A stretch of 64,000 nt of DNA from Flavobacterium sp. KMS (GTDB lineage: Bacteria > Bacteroidota > Bacteroidia > Flavobacteriales > Flavobacteriaceae): the NCBI RefSeq assembly GCF_000813005.1, contig NZ_JSYP01000019.1, forward strand, positions 1 to 64,000, in the 5' to 3' direction. Below the pieces are notes generated by a model, which had not been told where the DNA came from, ran no database searches, and saw only the letters and a program-made list of their open reading frames with translations. Positions 44,609 to 52,717 of this stretch are shown here, in pieces. How positions within the stretch are numbered: the first letter of the stretch is position 1; the number at the start of each line of letters is the position of its first letter. A program made the position numbers and the translations under genes.

Positions 44609-45781
44609 ATGGATAAAAAATTAAACCACTTCTTCATAAAGTCTATTGTTGTACTATTATTTATCCACTTGGGCTATTTTTTATACGGTTATTTTAAGTT
44701 TGGAGGAATTCAAAGTATCGATATTTATACCGAATTTTATAGGTTTAAGTTTTATGACGATGTATCTATTTCTCACTTCTTTATAAGCGGATTGTTTTTA
44801 CTTTTCTTCCTAATATTTTTACTAAAAAATCATACGAAACAAAATTATTCTTTTGGTAATTTGCTTAAAATTGGTGGTGTGTTACTATTGATTTCTTTTT
44901 TGAGTTTTTCTTTTTTTGTAAGCTATAGTTTTGGATTAAATGCAAAACTAAAATCCGAATTGTCTGAAACAAAATTGAACAAAGACAAAACTCTATTGAA
45001 TGTCTTAAATCCGTTTTTGTATAATTATACTTCTTACAGTTCAGAGAAATTATTCAATCCGGTCAACATATTATATCCCAAACCCTATCCAGTTATTGAA
45101 GTTGTAGATAGCACTTTGGTTTCGGATCAATATTTTAATGTTGCATATAAATACTATAGTATTGATACTTTGAAAGTACTGACCACAGATTTAAATAAAG
45201 TTTCTGCAGCAACTAATACTATTTTGGATAGTTTTGGTTTTGGTAAAAAAGAACTTCTAGAGCGAATAATTAAAAAGAATGTCATAAAAGATAGTACCCA
45301 AATTATCTATAAAGGCAGAGAAGTTGACCCGAGATATGATGGCGATATTTGCATATTTATAGAAAATAATTCTTTATACATGCCTGTAAAAGGAATTCCG
45401 ATAGAGAAACAGCAATATGATGCTGCAGTAAAACGATATAAGCTGATTTATAAATACAAACAAGATTCGCTAGTATCTAATTTTCAGAAGTTGGATACAT
45501 TACTTAAAAAGTATAAGATTGAGACTCATATCGTTCCTAAAAAGCTTGTCAAAGATATTTACTATTATAAAGATCATAATAATGAACTACTTAACGGTAT
45601 CAATAATAACTTTGACAGAAAGGCTTTAGAAGAAAAATTTACGACTTTAGAACGATTATTTTATGAACCAAATTATCTTCATCCATCAATTATTGCATTT
45701 TTTTTTATCGTTGTTTTAGCGGCTTGGTTCATTGGTTTTTTAATATATATTTTGGTTAATTATAAAAGGAGAACCATCTAA
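44609..45781 (+). CDS. Uncharacterised membrane protein
   Basis: A 390-residue protein that I do not recognise. Predicted membrane helices lie at about 10-28, 52-72, 85-108 and 357-382; the long segment 115-350 has few hydrophobic runs and should lie on one side of the membrane. It is rich in Lys, Tyr and Asn. It stands alone on the plus strand between the tra block and a converging gene, and is probably cargo of the mobile region. Confidence 0.6.
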   Translation: MDKKLNHFFIKSIVVLLFIHLGYFLYGYFKFGGIQSIDIYTEFYRFKFYDDVSISHFFISGLFLLFFLIFLLKNHTKQNYSFGNLLKIGGVLLLISFLSFSFFVSYSFGLNAKLKSELSETKLNKDKTLLNVLNPFLYNYTSYSSEKLFNPVNILYPKPYPVIEVVDSTLVSDQYFNVAYKYYSIDTLKVLTTDLNKVSAATNTILDSFGFGKKELLERIIKKNVIKDSTQIIYKGREVDPRYDGDICIFIENNSLYMPVKGIPIEKQQYDAAVKRYKLIYKYKQDSLVSNFQKLDTLLKKYKIETHIVPKKLVKDIYYYKDHNNELLNGINNNFDRKALEEKFTTLERLFYEPNYLHPSIIAFFFIVVLAAWFIGFLIYILVNYKRRTI

Positions 45782-45872
45782 AAAAATATCAAATTTATTT
45801 TTCAATCAGTCCAGTTTTAAAAATGGAAAATAAAGTGGCATTTTTTTTATATTTTATATTATCTGTATATAG

Positions 45873-46553
45873 CTAATATTCTTTAATCTGTTTAATCATT
45901 CGTTCCAATGTTTCAATTGCTATCTCCTTATCTCTTTCTTCGGCTACGTATGCTTTGCTTCGCATCGCATCATAAGAAAGATTTACTTTATTTGGAGTGG
46001 ACAGAAATGGAACAATTGTTTTAAATAAATGATTCATTGATTTTGAAATAAGAATTTTCAATTCATCAGATGCCCTGAGTATTAACGCCGTCTGATCTGT
46101 TGAAAGTTTACATAAAACTTTATTAGAAGGGGTATTCATTTTAGTGGGGCCATCGTACTTCCTTTTAATAATTTCAAAGTTGCTATCTAAATAGTTTGCA
46201 AATCTTGATTCTATAAAAGTTATTAATTCATCTAAACAAGAAATTAAGCTTGCTGTAACTTCTTTCAGATTGTCTCTATGCAATTCATTACTATTATTTA
46301 TTTCTGTGATTTTATCCAAAAGAAATAATAATGATGAATAATAATTTCCAACTAGAATCTTAATTTGTTTCTCGTTAGTAAGCGAAAAAACCTGCACAGT
46401 AAATTGTGACTGAATCAAAAATGTTTGCTGGGTCGCTTTCTTAATAATCGCTCGTGATTGAATTTGAGTAATCATAGTAAGATCCGTTTTATTAGGATTA
46501 AGGGTTGATGTAACCGTTAAATCCATCCATTCTAAAAGATAGGCTTGAGTCAT
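45873..46553 (-). CDS. Uncharacterised protein of the mobile region
   Basis: A 226-residue, mostly helical soluble protein. The C-terminal part (KLSTDQTALILRASDELKILISKSMNHLFKTIVPFLSTP... then MRSKAYVAEERDKEIAIETLERMIKQIKEY) looks like a conserved block of proteins carried on Bacteroidota mobile elements, but I cannot name the family with certainty. The MTQAYLLEWMD start is the first ATG after a stop. Confidence 0.55.
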   Translation of the reverse strand: MTQAYLLEWMDLTVTSTLNPNKTDLTMITQIQSRAIIKKATQQTFLIQSQFTVQVFSLTNEKQIKILVGNYYSSLLFLLDKITEINNSNELHRDNLKEVTASLISCLDELITFIESRFANYLDSNFEIIKRKYDGPTKMNTPSNKVLCKLSTDQTALILRASDELKILISKSMNHLFKTIVPFLSTPNKVNLSYDAMRSKAYVAEERDKEIAIETLERMIKQIKEY

Positions 46554-46657
46554 TTTTTTTACTTTTACTTAGTAAATATTTCTCTCGACTTGTAATCGAC
46601 AGTACTCTAAATCAATACTTATAGAACATTCTTAACCCAGTCAAATCATATTTATAT

Positions 46658-47527
46658 TCAATGGGGATTTAATTGTGACCGATATTCGGAGGGTGACAGG
46701 GAAGTGTGTCTTTTAAAAAATGTACTAAAAGAAGAATAATTGTTGAATTCTAATTCATCCGCGATATTGAAAATCGTTATTTGTGAATTTTTCAATAATA
46801 TTTTCGCTTCAATAAGCAATCCTTCACAGATGAGATCTTTAGCCGTTTTGTCCGTAATTTGTTTTACTATTTTATTTAAATATCCTGGGGTAATACAAAG
46901 GGCATCTGCAAAAAACTGCACACTGTGTCTTTCTTTGCTATGTAATACAATATAATTTATAAATTGCGCTACAAGTAGTTCTTTCCGAGTCATACCAAGC
47001 GCTCCATTATCACGGTACTTACTATAAATGATTTTAATCTCACACAAAAACTGATTAAAAGAGTGTTTCATTAACTCATTATTATAAATGGAATAGGTTA
47101 TGTTTCTGTTTTTAAGATCTACTAGTTTAAAAAGCTGTAGGACTAGTTTAAAATCGGTAGTGTTAAGTGTAATTCCAAGATAATTTTTACTATTAAAAGA
47201 AGAGGAGAAAGAAGCTCGTTCCGTAATCATGATGCATACTTGTAATAGTTCGTTTCTGTCTATTATATTACAAAACGTATTCTTAGGTATGTAAACTAAA
47301 TCATGTGCACTCAGTAGTTGAAGTTTATTATTTAGTTGAAGTTTTAAATTTCCTGACCGAATTAAAAGCAAGGTGAAATTTGATGTTTTGAAAGATCTGT
47401 TTATCTCCCAAGCATCATACCCCTTGACAAAAGAAACAAACAGTCCTTTCTTATCGAATTCAAAACTATTATTGATAAAATCTTTAATCATATGTGATAA
47501 GTCTAAATGATATAATAAAATCCTCAT
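46658..47527 (-). CDS. AraC family transcriptional regulator
   Basis: A 289-residue regulator. The N-terminal half is a cupin-like sensing domain. The C-terminal pair of helix-turn-helix units (about 195-285) reads QFFADALCITPGYLNKIVKQIT and IFNIADELEFNNYSSFSTFFKRHTSLSPSEYRSQ, typical of AraC/XylS. The start may also be MIKDFINNSF, 13 codons in. A long inverted repeat lies 56 bases upstream. Confidence 0.88.
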   Translation of the reverse strand: MRILLYHLDLSHMIKDFINNSFEFDKKGLFVSFVKGYDAWEINRSFKTSNFTLLLIRSGNLKLQLNNKLQLLSAHDLVYIPKNTFCNIIDRNELLQVCIMITERASFSSSFNSKNYLGITLNTTDFKLVLQLFKLVDLKNRNITYSIYNNELMKHSFNQFLCEIKIIYSKYRDNGALGMTRKELLVAQFINYIVLHSKERHSVQFFADALCITPGYLNKIVKQITDKTAKDLICEGLLIEAKILLKNSQITIFNIADELEFNNYSSFSTFFKRHTSLSPSEYRSQLNPH

Positions 47528-47582
47528 TGAAATTATATTCTATAACCAATACAATAATCATATGTCCGTTCTACGATAAACA

Positions 47583-47620
47583 ATTATCTCATAATAAAGG
47601 ATGTATTATAATGAGATAAT
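47583..47620. promoter_or_regulatory. Inverted repeat upstream of the AraC regulator
   Basis: ATTATCTCATAATAA (47583-47597) and TTATAATGAGATAAT (47606-47620) form 15-base arms with one mismatch around eight bases. It lies between the lipoprotein gene stop (47647) and the AraC start (47527), both on the minus strand. It could be the lipoprotein terminator or an operator of the regulator; a T run is lacking, which favours the operator. Confidence 0.5.
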
Positions 47621-47646
47621 AGTTTTGTGCTTTGTGTTCTGGATTA

Positions 47647-48360
47647 TTAATTAATAACTAGGTTATTTTGTGCAAGACCAATAACAAGTGCCATAATCAC
47701 AGGAGACAACGAAGGATCAAGTGCACCTATTATACCACCTATATGATTGCCATATGAGCTATCCCAATCTCTGTCTTTTTTCTTTTCATAGTATATCGAA
47801 TATCTTGCAATGGATGCTGTAGTTAGCATAACTCTTTTGTCTACATTGTTTAATAAATGATTCGATATAATCTCACTTTCATAGGTAGTTATAGATTCAT
47901 AGATATCGTCGTATGGATTACTTTGTATCATTGCCAAGGAATTCAAGAATATTTTGATCTTTGTTTTAGCTTGAGGGGATAGCACTGAATTCTCTATAAT
48001 AGTATCCCCATTATTTAGTGGATCACTAAGAATTGTATTAATGATGTTAATTGAAGTTGGCGCACTACAATCCTGAACGATATTAAAGGTATTTGAAAGT
48101 CCTATTGATTGTATTTGCACCATGATATCCTCAATTGTTATGCTACCAGAGTTTGCTGCTAAATATATTTCCAGAACCTCATTATGGAGCCTCCCAATAC
48201 TATCATACGGATTTGCATCATTCTCAGGCCCTTGCAAAATCATTTTTGGCTTTTTAAAATTGACTTTTTTATTAGTTGACAAATCATCTACATTCCCATC
48301 GTTAGTACAGGAAATAGCAATAAACGGAAAGATTAAAATTAATAATACTGTATTTTTCAT
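47647..48360 (-). CDS. Uncharacterised lipoprotein
   Basis: A 237-residue protein from the ATG at 48360 (MKNTVLLILIFPFIAISC). The frame also has an ATG at 48387. A lipobox (IAISC) marks it as a lipoprotein. The NPYDSIGRLHNEVLEIYL block occurs in many uncharacterised flavobacterial lipoproteins. The C-terminus is Gly-rich and hydrophobic (GNHIGGIIGALDPSLSPVIMALVIGLAQ). Function unknown. It is divergent from the TPR-AraC regulator gene at 48648, with a palindrome in between. Confidence 0.65.
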   Translation of the reverse strand: MKNTVLLILIFPFIAISCTNDGNVDDLSTNKKVNFKKPKMILQGPENDANPYDSIGRLHNEVLEIYLAANSGSITIEDIMVQIQSIGLSNTFNIVQDCSAPTSINIINTILSDPLNNGDTIIENSVLSPQAKTKIKIFLNSLAMIQSNPYDDIYESITTYESEIISNHLLNNVDKRVMLTTASIARYSIYYEKKKDRDWDSSYGNHIGGIIGALDPSLSPVIMALVIGLAQNNLVIN

Positions 48361-48536
48361 AATTCGTGGTGTGTTAGATATTACCAAACAATTTTAGATT
48401 GTCTAATTCATTGCACCCGGGTAAGCAGAACTTTATTTGGTACGATACCAAACTTTTTGCTTTTGAATTCGAAGCAAATCTATAAGCAGAAATTAACTCT
48501 TACAAGAGATTACTTAGCGAATTCCATTACTTACAC

Positions 48537-48559
48537 TATGGATTTCCACGAAATCCATA
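48537..48559. promoter_or_regulatory. Perfect palindrome between divergent genes
   Basis: TATGGATTTC, CAC and GAAATCCATA form a perfect 10-base inverted repeat around three bases. It lies between the lipoprotein gene and the TPR-AraC regulator gene. It has no T run and is more like an operator than a terminator. Confidence 0.5.
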
Positions 48560-48647
48560 CATTATTTCTCACAAACAATACACTATTAATCAATTATTTA
48601 CATTATTTTTAAAGTCTAAACATCACAATTAATCTCATGATATCTTA

Positions 48648-50384
48648 ATGGGCAATCAAGGAGATTTTTTTCACAAATTAACTTTGCTTATCCCACTATC
48701 TATTATGGCTATTACATATATAATCCTATTACTATTTTGGGCAACTCAAGTAGTTGTTGCCCAGAAAAAAAACACTCCTATTCCCGATTCCCTGCTAAAC
48801 AAAGAATATGTTTATCTGGACGAGCAGATTGATATTTTTAAAAGAAACCCCTCAAAAGCCGCAGTATATATTCATTCTTATTTGGCTAAAGCCAAAACAG
48901 AAAAGAATTGGAAGGAGATTGTCTTGGGATATAAAAACTATTTTTTGCTAAAATCTGATGAAAAATATAAATTAGCTTATGCCGATAGTATGATTTATGC
49001 AGCCAAGAAATCAAAAGATAATGTACTTATTGGCTCAGCATATCTCTCCAAAGGAATAGTCTATTATAGAGAAAAAGAACATAGTGCCGCCTTAGACAAT
49101 TACATCATGGCGAATAATTTTATAGCAAAGACTAGCGATACTTACTTGTTTTACAAAGTAAAATACAACATGGCTCTTATTAAATATTATCTAGGTTCAT
49201 ATGATGAAGCTATAGTGTTACTACAGAAATGTGTAGATTATTTTAAGAATAATGATGACCAAGGATATCTTAATTCGCTCCATTCCTTGGGACTAGTAAA
49301 TAATAGATTGGGGAATTATGGATTATGCAGTGAGATAAATAGTATTGGACTAAAGGAAGGAAAGAAACGTAATGATAGAGAAGCAGAACCTTATTTTATC
49401 CACTCAGAAGGTATTAATCAATATGGCAAAAAAAATTATGCCCTAGCAATACAAACTATTCAAAGCGGACTCATTGGTATTCGAAAGAACAAAGATTTTT
49501 CTAATGAAAGTGTAGGGAATTATTATATAGGAAAAAGCTATTGGGAATTGCGCAAAACAGATCAGGCGCTGCATTATTTCCGTAAAGTAGATAAGAGCTT
49601 TGATGACGAGGGTTACATTCGCCCCGATCTTCGAGAAATGTATGAAGTACTCATAGACTATTATGCTGGAAAGAAAAGTCCAAAAGAAGAGTTATACTAT
49701 ATCAATAAGTTGCTTAAAGTAGATAGTATTTCCAACGGTACCTATAAATACCTAACAGGAAAAATACATAAGGAATATGATACGAAAAAACTGCTTGCAG
49801 AAAAGAAGAAACTCGAAAGCTCTTTTAATCGAAGAAAATCTACTGAAATAATTTTTATTTGTGTTATTGGTCTTCTTATTCTTTCCTCTTCTTATTTAAC
49901 ATATAGAAACATCCGAAATAAAAAAAATTTTAGAAAAAAATTTGCTGAACTAATGTTTAAAAGCAAAAACAGTAAAGATGATGTAAGACTAAAAAAGATA
50001 TCTGCAGGCACATTAAATATAAACCCTGATACTGTAGCTGGAATACTAAAACAATTAGAGAAATTTGAACAAGAGAAGAAATTCTTGGAACAAGATTTGA
50101 CATTGGTAAAACTTGCAGCAGCTTTTGACTCTAACACCAAGTATCTGTCTCAAATCATTTACCATTATAGAGGTAAAAAGTTTGTAGAATATATCAATGA
50201 CCTGAAAATTGACTATCTAGTAGAACTCCTAAAAACAAACAGAATTGTACGAAAGTTTAGTAATGCAGCATTGGCTGAAGAAGCCGGTTTTAGCTCAACA
50301 CAACGCTTTACAAATGCCTTTCAGCAAAGAGTTGAAATCTCTCCTACTTTTTTTATAAAAGAATTAGAAAAGCAACAATTGTAA
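48648..50384 (+). CDS. TPR-containing AraC-type regulator with a membrane helix
   Basis: A 578-residue protein. An N-terminal helix (about 15-38) with VVVAQ may be a signal or anchor. TPR repeats cover about 100-370 (ALDNYIMANNFI, EAIVLLQKCVDYF, GNYYIGKSYWELRKTDQALHYF). A second membrane helix lies at about 402-420. The C-terminal AraC-type DNA-binding domain (about 470-575) has LVKLAAAFDSNTKYLSQIIYHYRGKKFVEYINDLKI and AALAEEAGFSSTQRFTNAFQQRVEISPTFFIKEL. It is likely a membrane sensor that reads a periplasmic signal. The upstream divergent lipoprotein is a candidate partner. Confidence 0.85.
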   Translation: MGNQGDFFHKLTLLIPLSIMAITYIILLLFWATQVVVAQKKNTPIPDSLLNKEYVYLDEQIDIFKRNPSKAAVYIHSYLAKAKTEKNWKEIVLGYKNYFLLKSDEKYKLAYADSMIYAAKKSKDNVLIGSAYLSKGIVYYREKEHSAALDNYIMANNFIAKTSDTYLFYKVKYNMALIKYYLGSYDEAIVLLQKCVDYFKNNDDQGYLNSLHSLGLVNNRLGNYGLCSEINSIGLKEGKKRNDREAEPYFIHSEGINQYGKKNYALAIQTIQSGLIGIRKNKDFSNESVGNYYIGKSYWELRKTDQALHYFRKVDKSFDDEGYIRPDLREMYEVLIDYYAGKKSPKEELYYINKLLKVDSISNGTYKYLTGKIHKEYDTKKLLAEKKKLESSFNRRKSTEIIFICVIGLLILSSSYLTYRNIRNKKNFRKKFAELMFKSKNSKDDVRLKKISAGTLNINPDTVAGILKQLEKFEQEKKFLEQDLTLVKLAAAFDSNTKYLSQIIYHYRGKKFVEYINDLKIDYLVELLKTNRIVRKFSNAALAEEAGFSSTQRFTNAFQQRVEISPTFFIKELEKQQL

Positions 50385-50455
50385 AATTAATTGCACATGA
50401 TTTATGTATTAAGAAGAAAAAGAATATTTTTGGGCTCTTAAATTAAAAACATATC

Positions 50456-50632
50456 ATGAAAGATCTAGTATCAAAAATCAATGCAGAATTCGAAACTTTT
50501 AAAGCTGAATCTGAATCATTAATCGAAAAAGGTGTGAAAGCTGCTGGACCAAGAGCTCGTAAATCAACTTTAGAAATTGAAAAACTATTAAAAGAGTTTA
50601 GAAAAGTTTCTGTGGAAGAATCTAAGAAATAA
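50456..50632 (+). CDS. Small histone H1-like protein
   Basis: A 58-residue basic protein that starts MKDLVSKINAEFETFKAESE and contains GVKAAGPRARKSTLEIEKLL and a lysine-rich end. It matches the short Hc1/histone H1-like proteins of Bacteroidota that bind DNA. It is intact. A second copy at 55043-55201 has about 13 differences over 105 bases of its 3' end and a different N-terminus. Confidence 0.82.
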   Translation: MKDLVSKINAEFETFKAESESLIEKGVKAAGPRARKSTLEIEKLLKEFRKVSVEESKK

Positions 50633-50681
50633 GTATCTAATGAGTTTTCCTAGGGAAAGTCGATTATTAATCTAAAATTAG

Positions 50682-51146
50682 TTATATCGGAACAGAATTA
50701 TTTTTGTTCCGATTTTCATATCGCCCTAATAGAAACCAATTAATTGACATTGTTATTGCTAAACTTGGAATAATAAATAAAAAAATATTTACATCCACAA
50801 AATCTGATTTGAGTCCTCCTATATTAAACAAATATAGATATAATAAAAAGTATGAAATCAACAATGAAACTATATACGATTTATATATTTTTTGTTTAAA
50901 AAAACGATAATAGAATACTAACATCAAAATAATTGGAAAAATGAAGAAGCTGGGAAAATGATCTAAATATCCCATTAAACCTAGCAAAGGAGAGAAAGCT
51001 AGAGTATCCAAAGACTCTTTATAAAAGAAACTTCTTTTCATCGCAAGATTTGAAAGACACACAAAAATAAAATAGTAAACCAATATATGTGAAATCCATA
51101 ATTTCGCTGTTTTGTTAATTGATGGTTCATTTTTTTTCATAATCAA
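50682..51146 (-). CDS. Paralogous membrane protein, putative immunity protein 1
   Basis: A 154-residue membrane protein with about four helices. It shares the framework of its upstream neighbours: I(L/F)VYYF near the N-terminus, PSFFIFPIILMLVFYYRF, YKSYIVSLLISYFLLYLYLF, and FLFIIPSLAITMSINWFLLGRYEN. It is the most distal of four tandem related genes behind a putative effector. A hairpin at 50686-50713 overlaps its end. An immunity role is inferred from the array layout. Confidence 0.65.
   Translation of the reverse strand: MIMKKNEPSINKTAKLWISHILVYYFIFVCLSNLAMKRSFFYKESLDTLAFSPLLGLMGYLDHFPSFFIFPIILMLVFYYRFFKQKIYKSYIVSLLISYFLLYLYLFNIGGLKSDFVDVNIFLFIIPSLAITMSINWFLLGRYENRNKNNSVPI
50686..50713 (+). 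terminator. Possible terminator of the histone gene
   Basis: ATCGGAACA pairs with TGTTCCGAT and TTTTC follows on the plus strand. It lies within the last codons of the convergent membrane protein gene. Moderate support only. Confidence 0.45.
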
Positions 51147-51209
51147 TATTTCTTATCGTCTTTCTACACTACTCTTTTATAGATGCATTTACTTTTTAAT
51201 GATTGGCAA

Positions 51210-51683
51210 TTATTCCTTTTTTTGATTTTCATACTTTTCAAATAAAAACCAAGTAACAGACAAAGCCACAATTAAACTTGGAACAATGAAAAATAAATTA
51301 TTGACCTTATGAACTTTGATTCTTGAATTTATTATTGCCGTAAAATATAAGTTCGGACTATGCATATCCAAAAAAATGTAATGCGAAAAATGTGAAAATA
51401 ATATAGCGATTAAGTATGATTTATAAAATTGATTAAAATAAATGTATTTATATAGTACAAGCATTATGGTAATAGGCAATAGAAAAAACAATGGAAACAT
51501 GTAAAAGAAACCTAATACTCCTGCGATTGGGTATGCTAATAATACTAATATTGACCATATTGTGAAGTTGTTTCCACATGAATAATAATTTTGTATGGAA
51601 AAATGAATAATTGCATATACATAATAATATAGTAATATATGGATAAACCATATTCGAAAAGTACCTGATTTATTTTTTTTCAT
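51210..51683 (-). CDS. Paralogous membrane protein, putative immunity protein 2
   Basis: A 157-residue membrane protein with about four helices, similar to its neighbours: LLYYYVYA, FFLLPITIMLVLYKYI, FYKSYLIAILFSHFSHYIFLDM and LFFIVPSLIVALSVTWFLFEKYEN. The 28 bases before its start (TATAAAAAAATAATTAGAGA and on) repeat the 3' end of the effector gene, so the unit was copied with part of the upstream gene. The frame is intact. Confidence 0.65.
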   Translation of the reverse strand: MKKNKSGTFRIWFIHILLYYYVYAIIHFSIQNYYSCGNNFTIWSILVLLAYPIAGVLGFFYMFPLFFLLPITIMLVLYKYIYFNQFYKSYLIAILFSHFSHYIFLDMHSPNLYFTAIINSRIKVHKVNNLFFIVPSLIVALSVTWFLFEKYENQKKE

Positions 51684-51731
51684 ATTAATTGTCTCTAATT
51701 ATTTTTTTATACTACTTTTTTAAATAATCAT

Positions 51732-52260
51732 TTACCACATCCTAGTTGCCTTAAAAAAATGGTAATCAATTATTTTTTTTAGATTTTCATACCGCCCAAA
51801 TAAAAAACAATTAACATACAAAGCCATTACTAAACTTGGTATTGCAAAAAAAAAAGAACATTAATTTCTGGAGCTTCTAATTCTGATAATAATCTAGTAG
51901 AAAAATAGTGTTTATGCTCATTTCTACTCCATAATAAAAGATATAATGATAGATGTGAAATTAACAATGAAACCAAATAGGATTTGTGTATTTTTCGTTT
52001 AAAACCATAATCATAAAGTAGCAACATTAAAATAATTGGAAAAACAAGAAAAAAAGGTAAACCATCAAAAAAACTAATAAGACCTATAATTGTTGATCGT
52101 AAAGACATTATCAAAGCTTCTTTTTCAGAAAAACTCCATTCCATATAATATTACTAACAAGATTATATGTGTTTAAATATGTAAAATAATAAATGGATAT
52201 GTGAGAAATCTACAATTTAGCTGTTGTGTTAATAAGTGGCTCATTTTTTTGTATAATCAT
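51732..52260 (-). pseudogene. Broken paralogue of the membrane immunity family
   Basis: Reading starts at 52258-52260 (MIIQKNEPLINTTAKL) and hits TAG at codon 17, where immunity protein 1 has Trp. The family text resumes in the open frame at 51830-52144 (LPFFLVFPIILMLLLYDYGF, HKSYLVSLLISHLSLYLLL). It is then lost at a run of ten T (51845-51854, A on the plus strand), and resumes one frame over (AIPSLVMALYVN, GRYENLKK). A stop codon and at least one frameshift make it a relic, unless the T run is variable. Confidence 0.75.
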
Positions 52261-52717
52261 TATCTATAATTATATTTTTATATTTATCCTTAAATAAAAA
52301 CCAATTAACACTTATTGAAACAATTAAACAAGGAATAACAACAAATAAAATATTGTATCCATCATCAAATAAAACTTTAGTTTGTTTATGATTATAAAAA
52401 AGATAGAGATAATCAATAAAGTATGAAATAAATAAAGATAATGAATAAGATAAAAACCATCTTTTCTTGAACTTAGTAAAAATTAAAGCTAACATTATAG
52501 AAATAGGAAGTAATATAAAGAATGGTATATCTTCTAAAAAACCCATAATCCCAAAAAATGGAGAAATTAATACTAATTGAATTATTTCTAACATTTTTTT
52601 AGAACTCAAAGGGTTGTCTAATAAATTCCCTTTTACTATAACACTAGCAGTTAAATAATAGACAAATAAATGAACTAGCCATATTTTTACAAAAAAATTA
52701 TTTCTTTTCATATTCAT
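52241..52717 (-). CDS. Paralogous membrane protein, putative immunity protein adjacent to the effector
   Basis: A 158-residue membrane protein with about four helices: IWLVHLFVYYLTASVIV, FFILLPISIMLALIF, FLSYSLSLFISYFIDYLYLF, ILFVVIPCLIVSISVNWFLF. Its start overlaps the end of the upstream 460-residue gene by exactly 20 bases, which couples the two. Its own end, KYKNIIIDNDYTKK, resembles the end of that upstream protein, KYKKIIRDNEYEKK. It is the most likely cognate immunity gene. The role is inferred from context. Confidence 0.7.
   Translation of the reverse strand: MNMKRNNFFVKIWLVHLFVYYLTASVIVKGNLLDNPLSSKKMLEIIQLVLISPFFGIMGFLEDIPFFILLPISIMLALIFTKFKKRWFLSYSLSLFISYFIDYLYLFYNHKQTKVLFDDGYNILFVVIPCLIVSISVNWFLFKDKYKNIIIDNDYTKK

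Noticed and set aside
45873..46553. An RteC regulator assignment
   Set aside because: Position in a conjugative-element region and length are suggestive, but the C-terminal text does not match the RteC pattern I know, so it is left unnamed.
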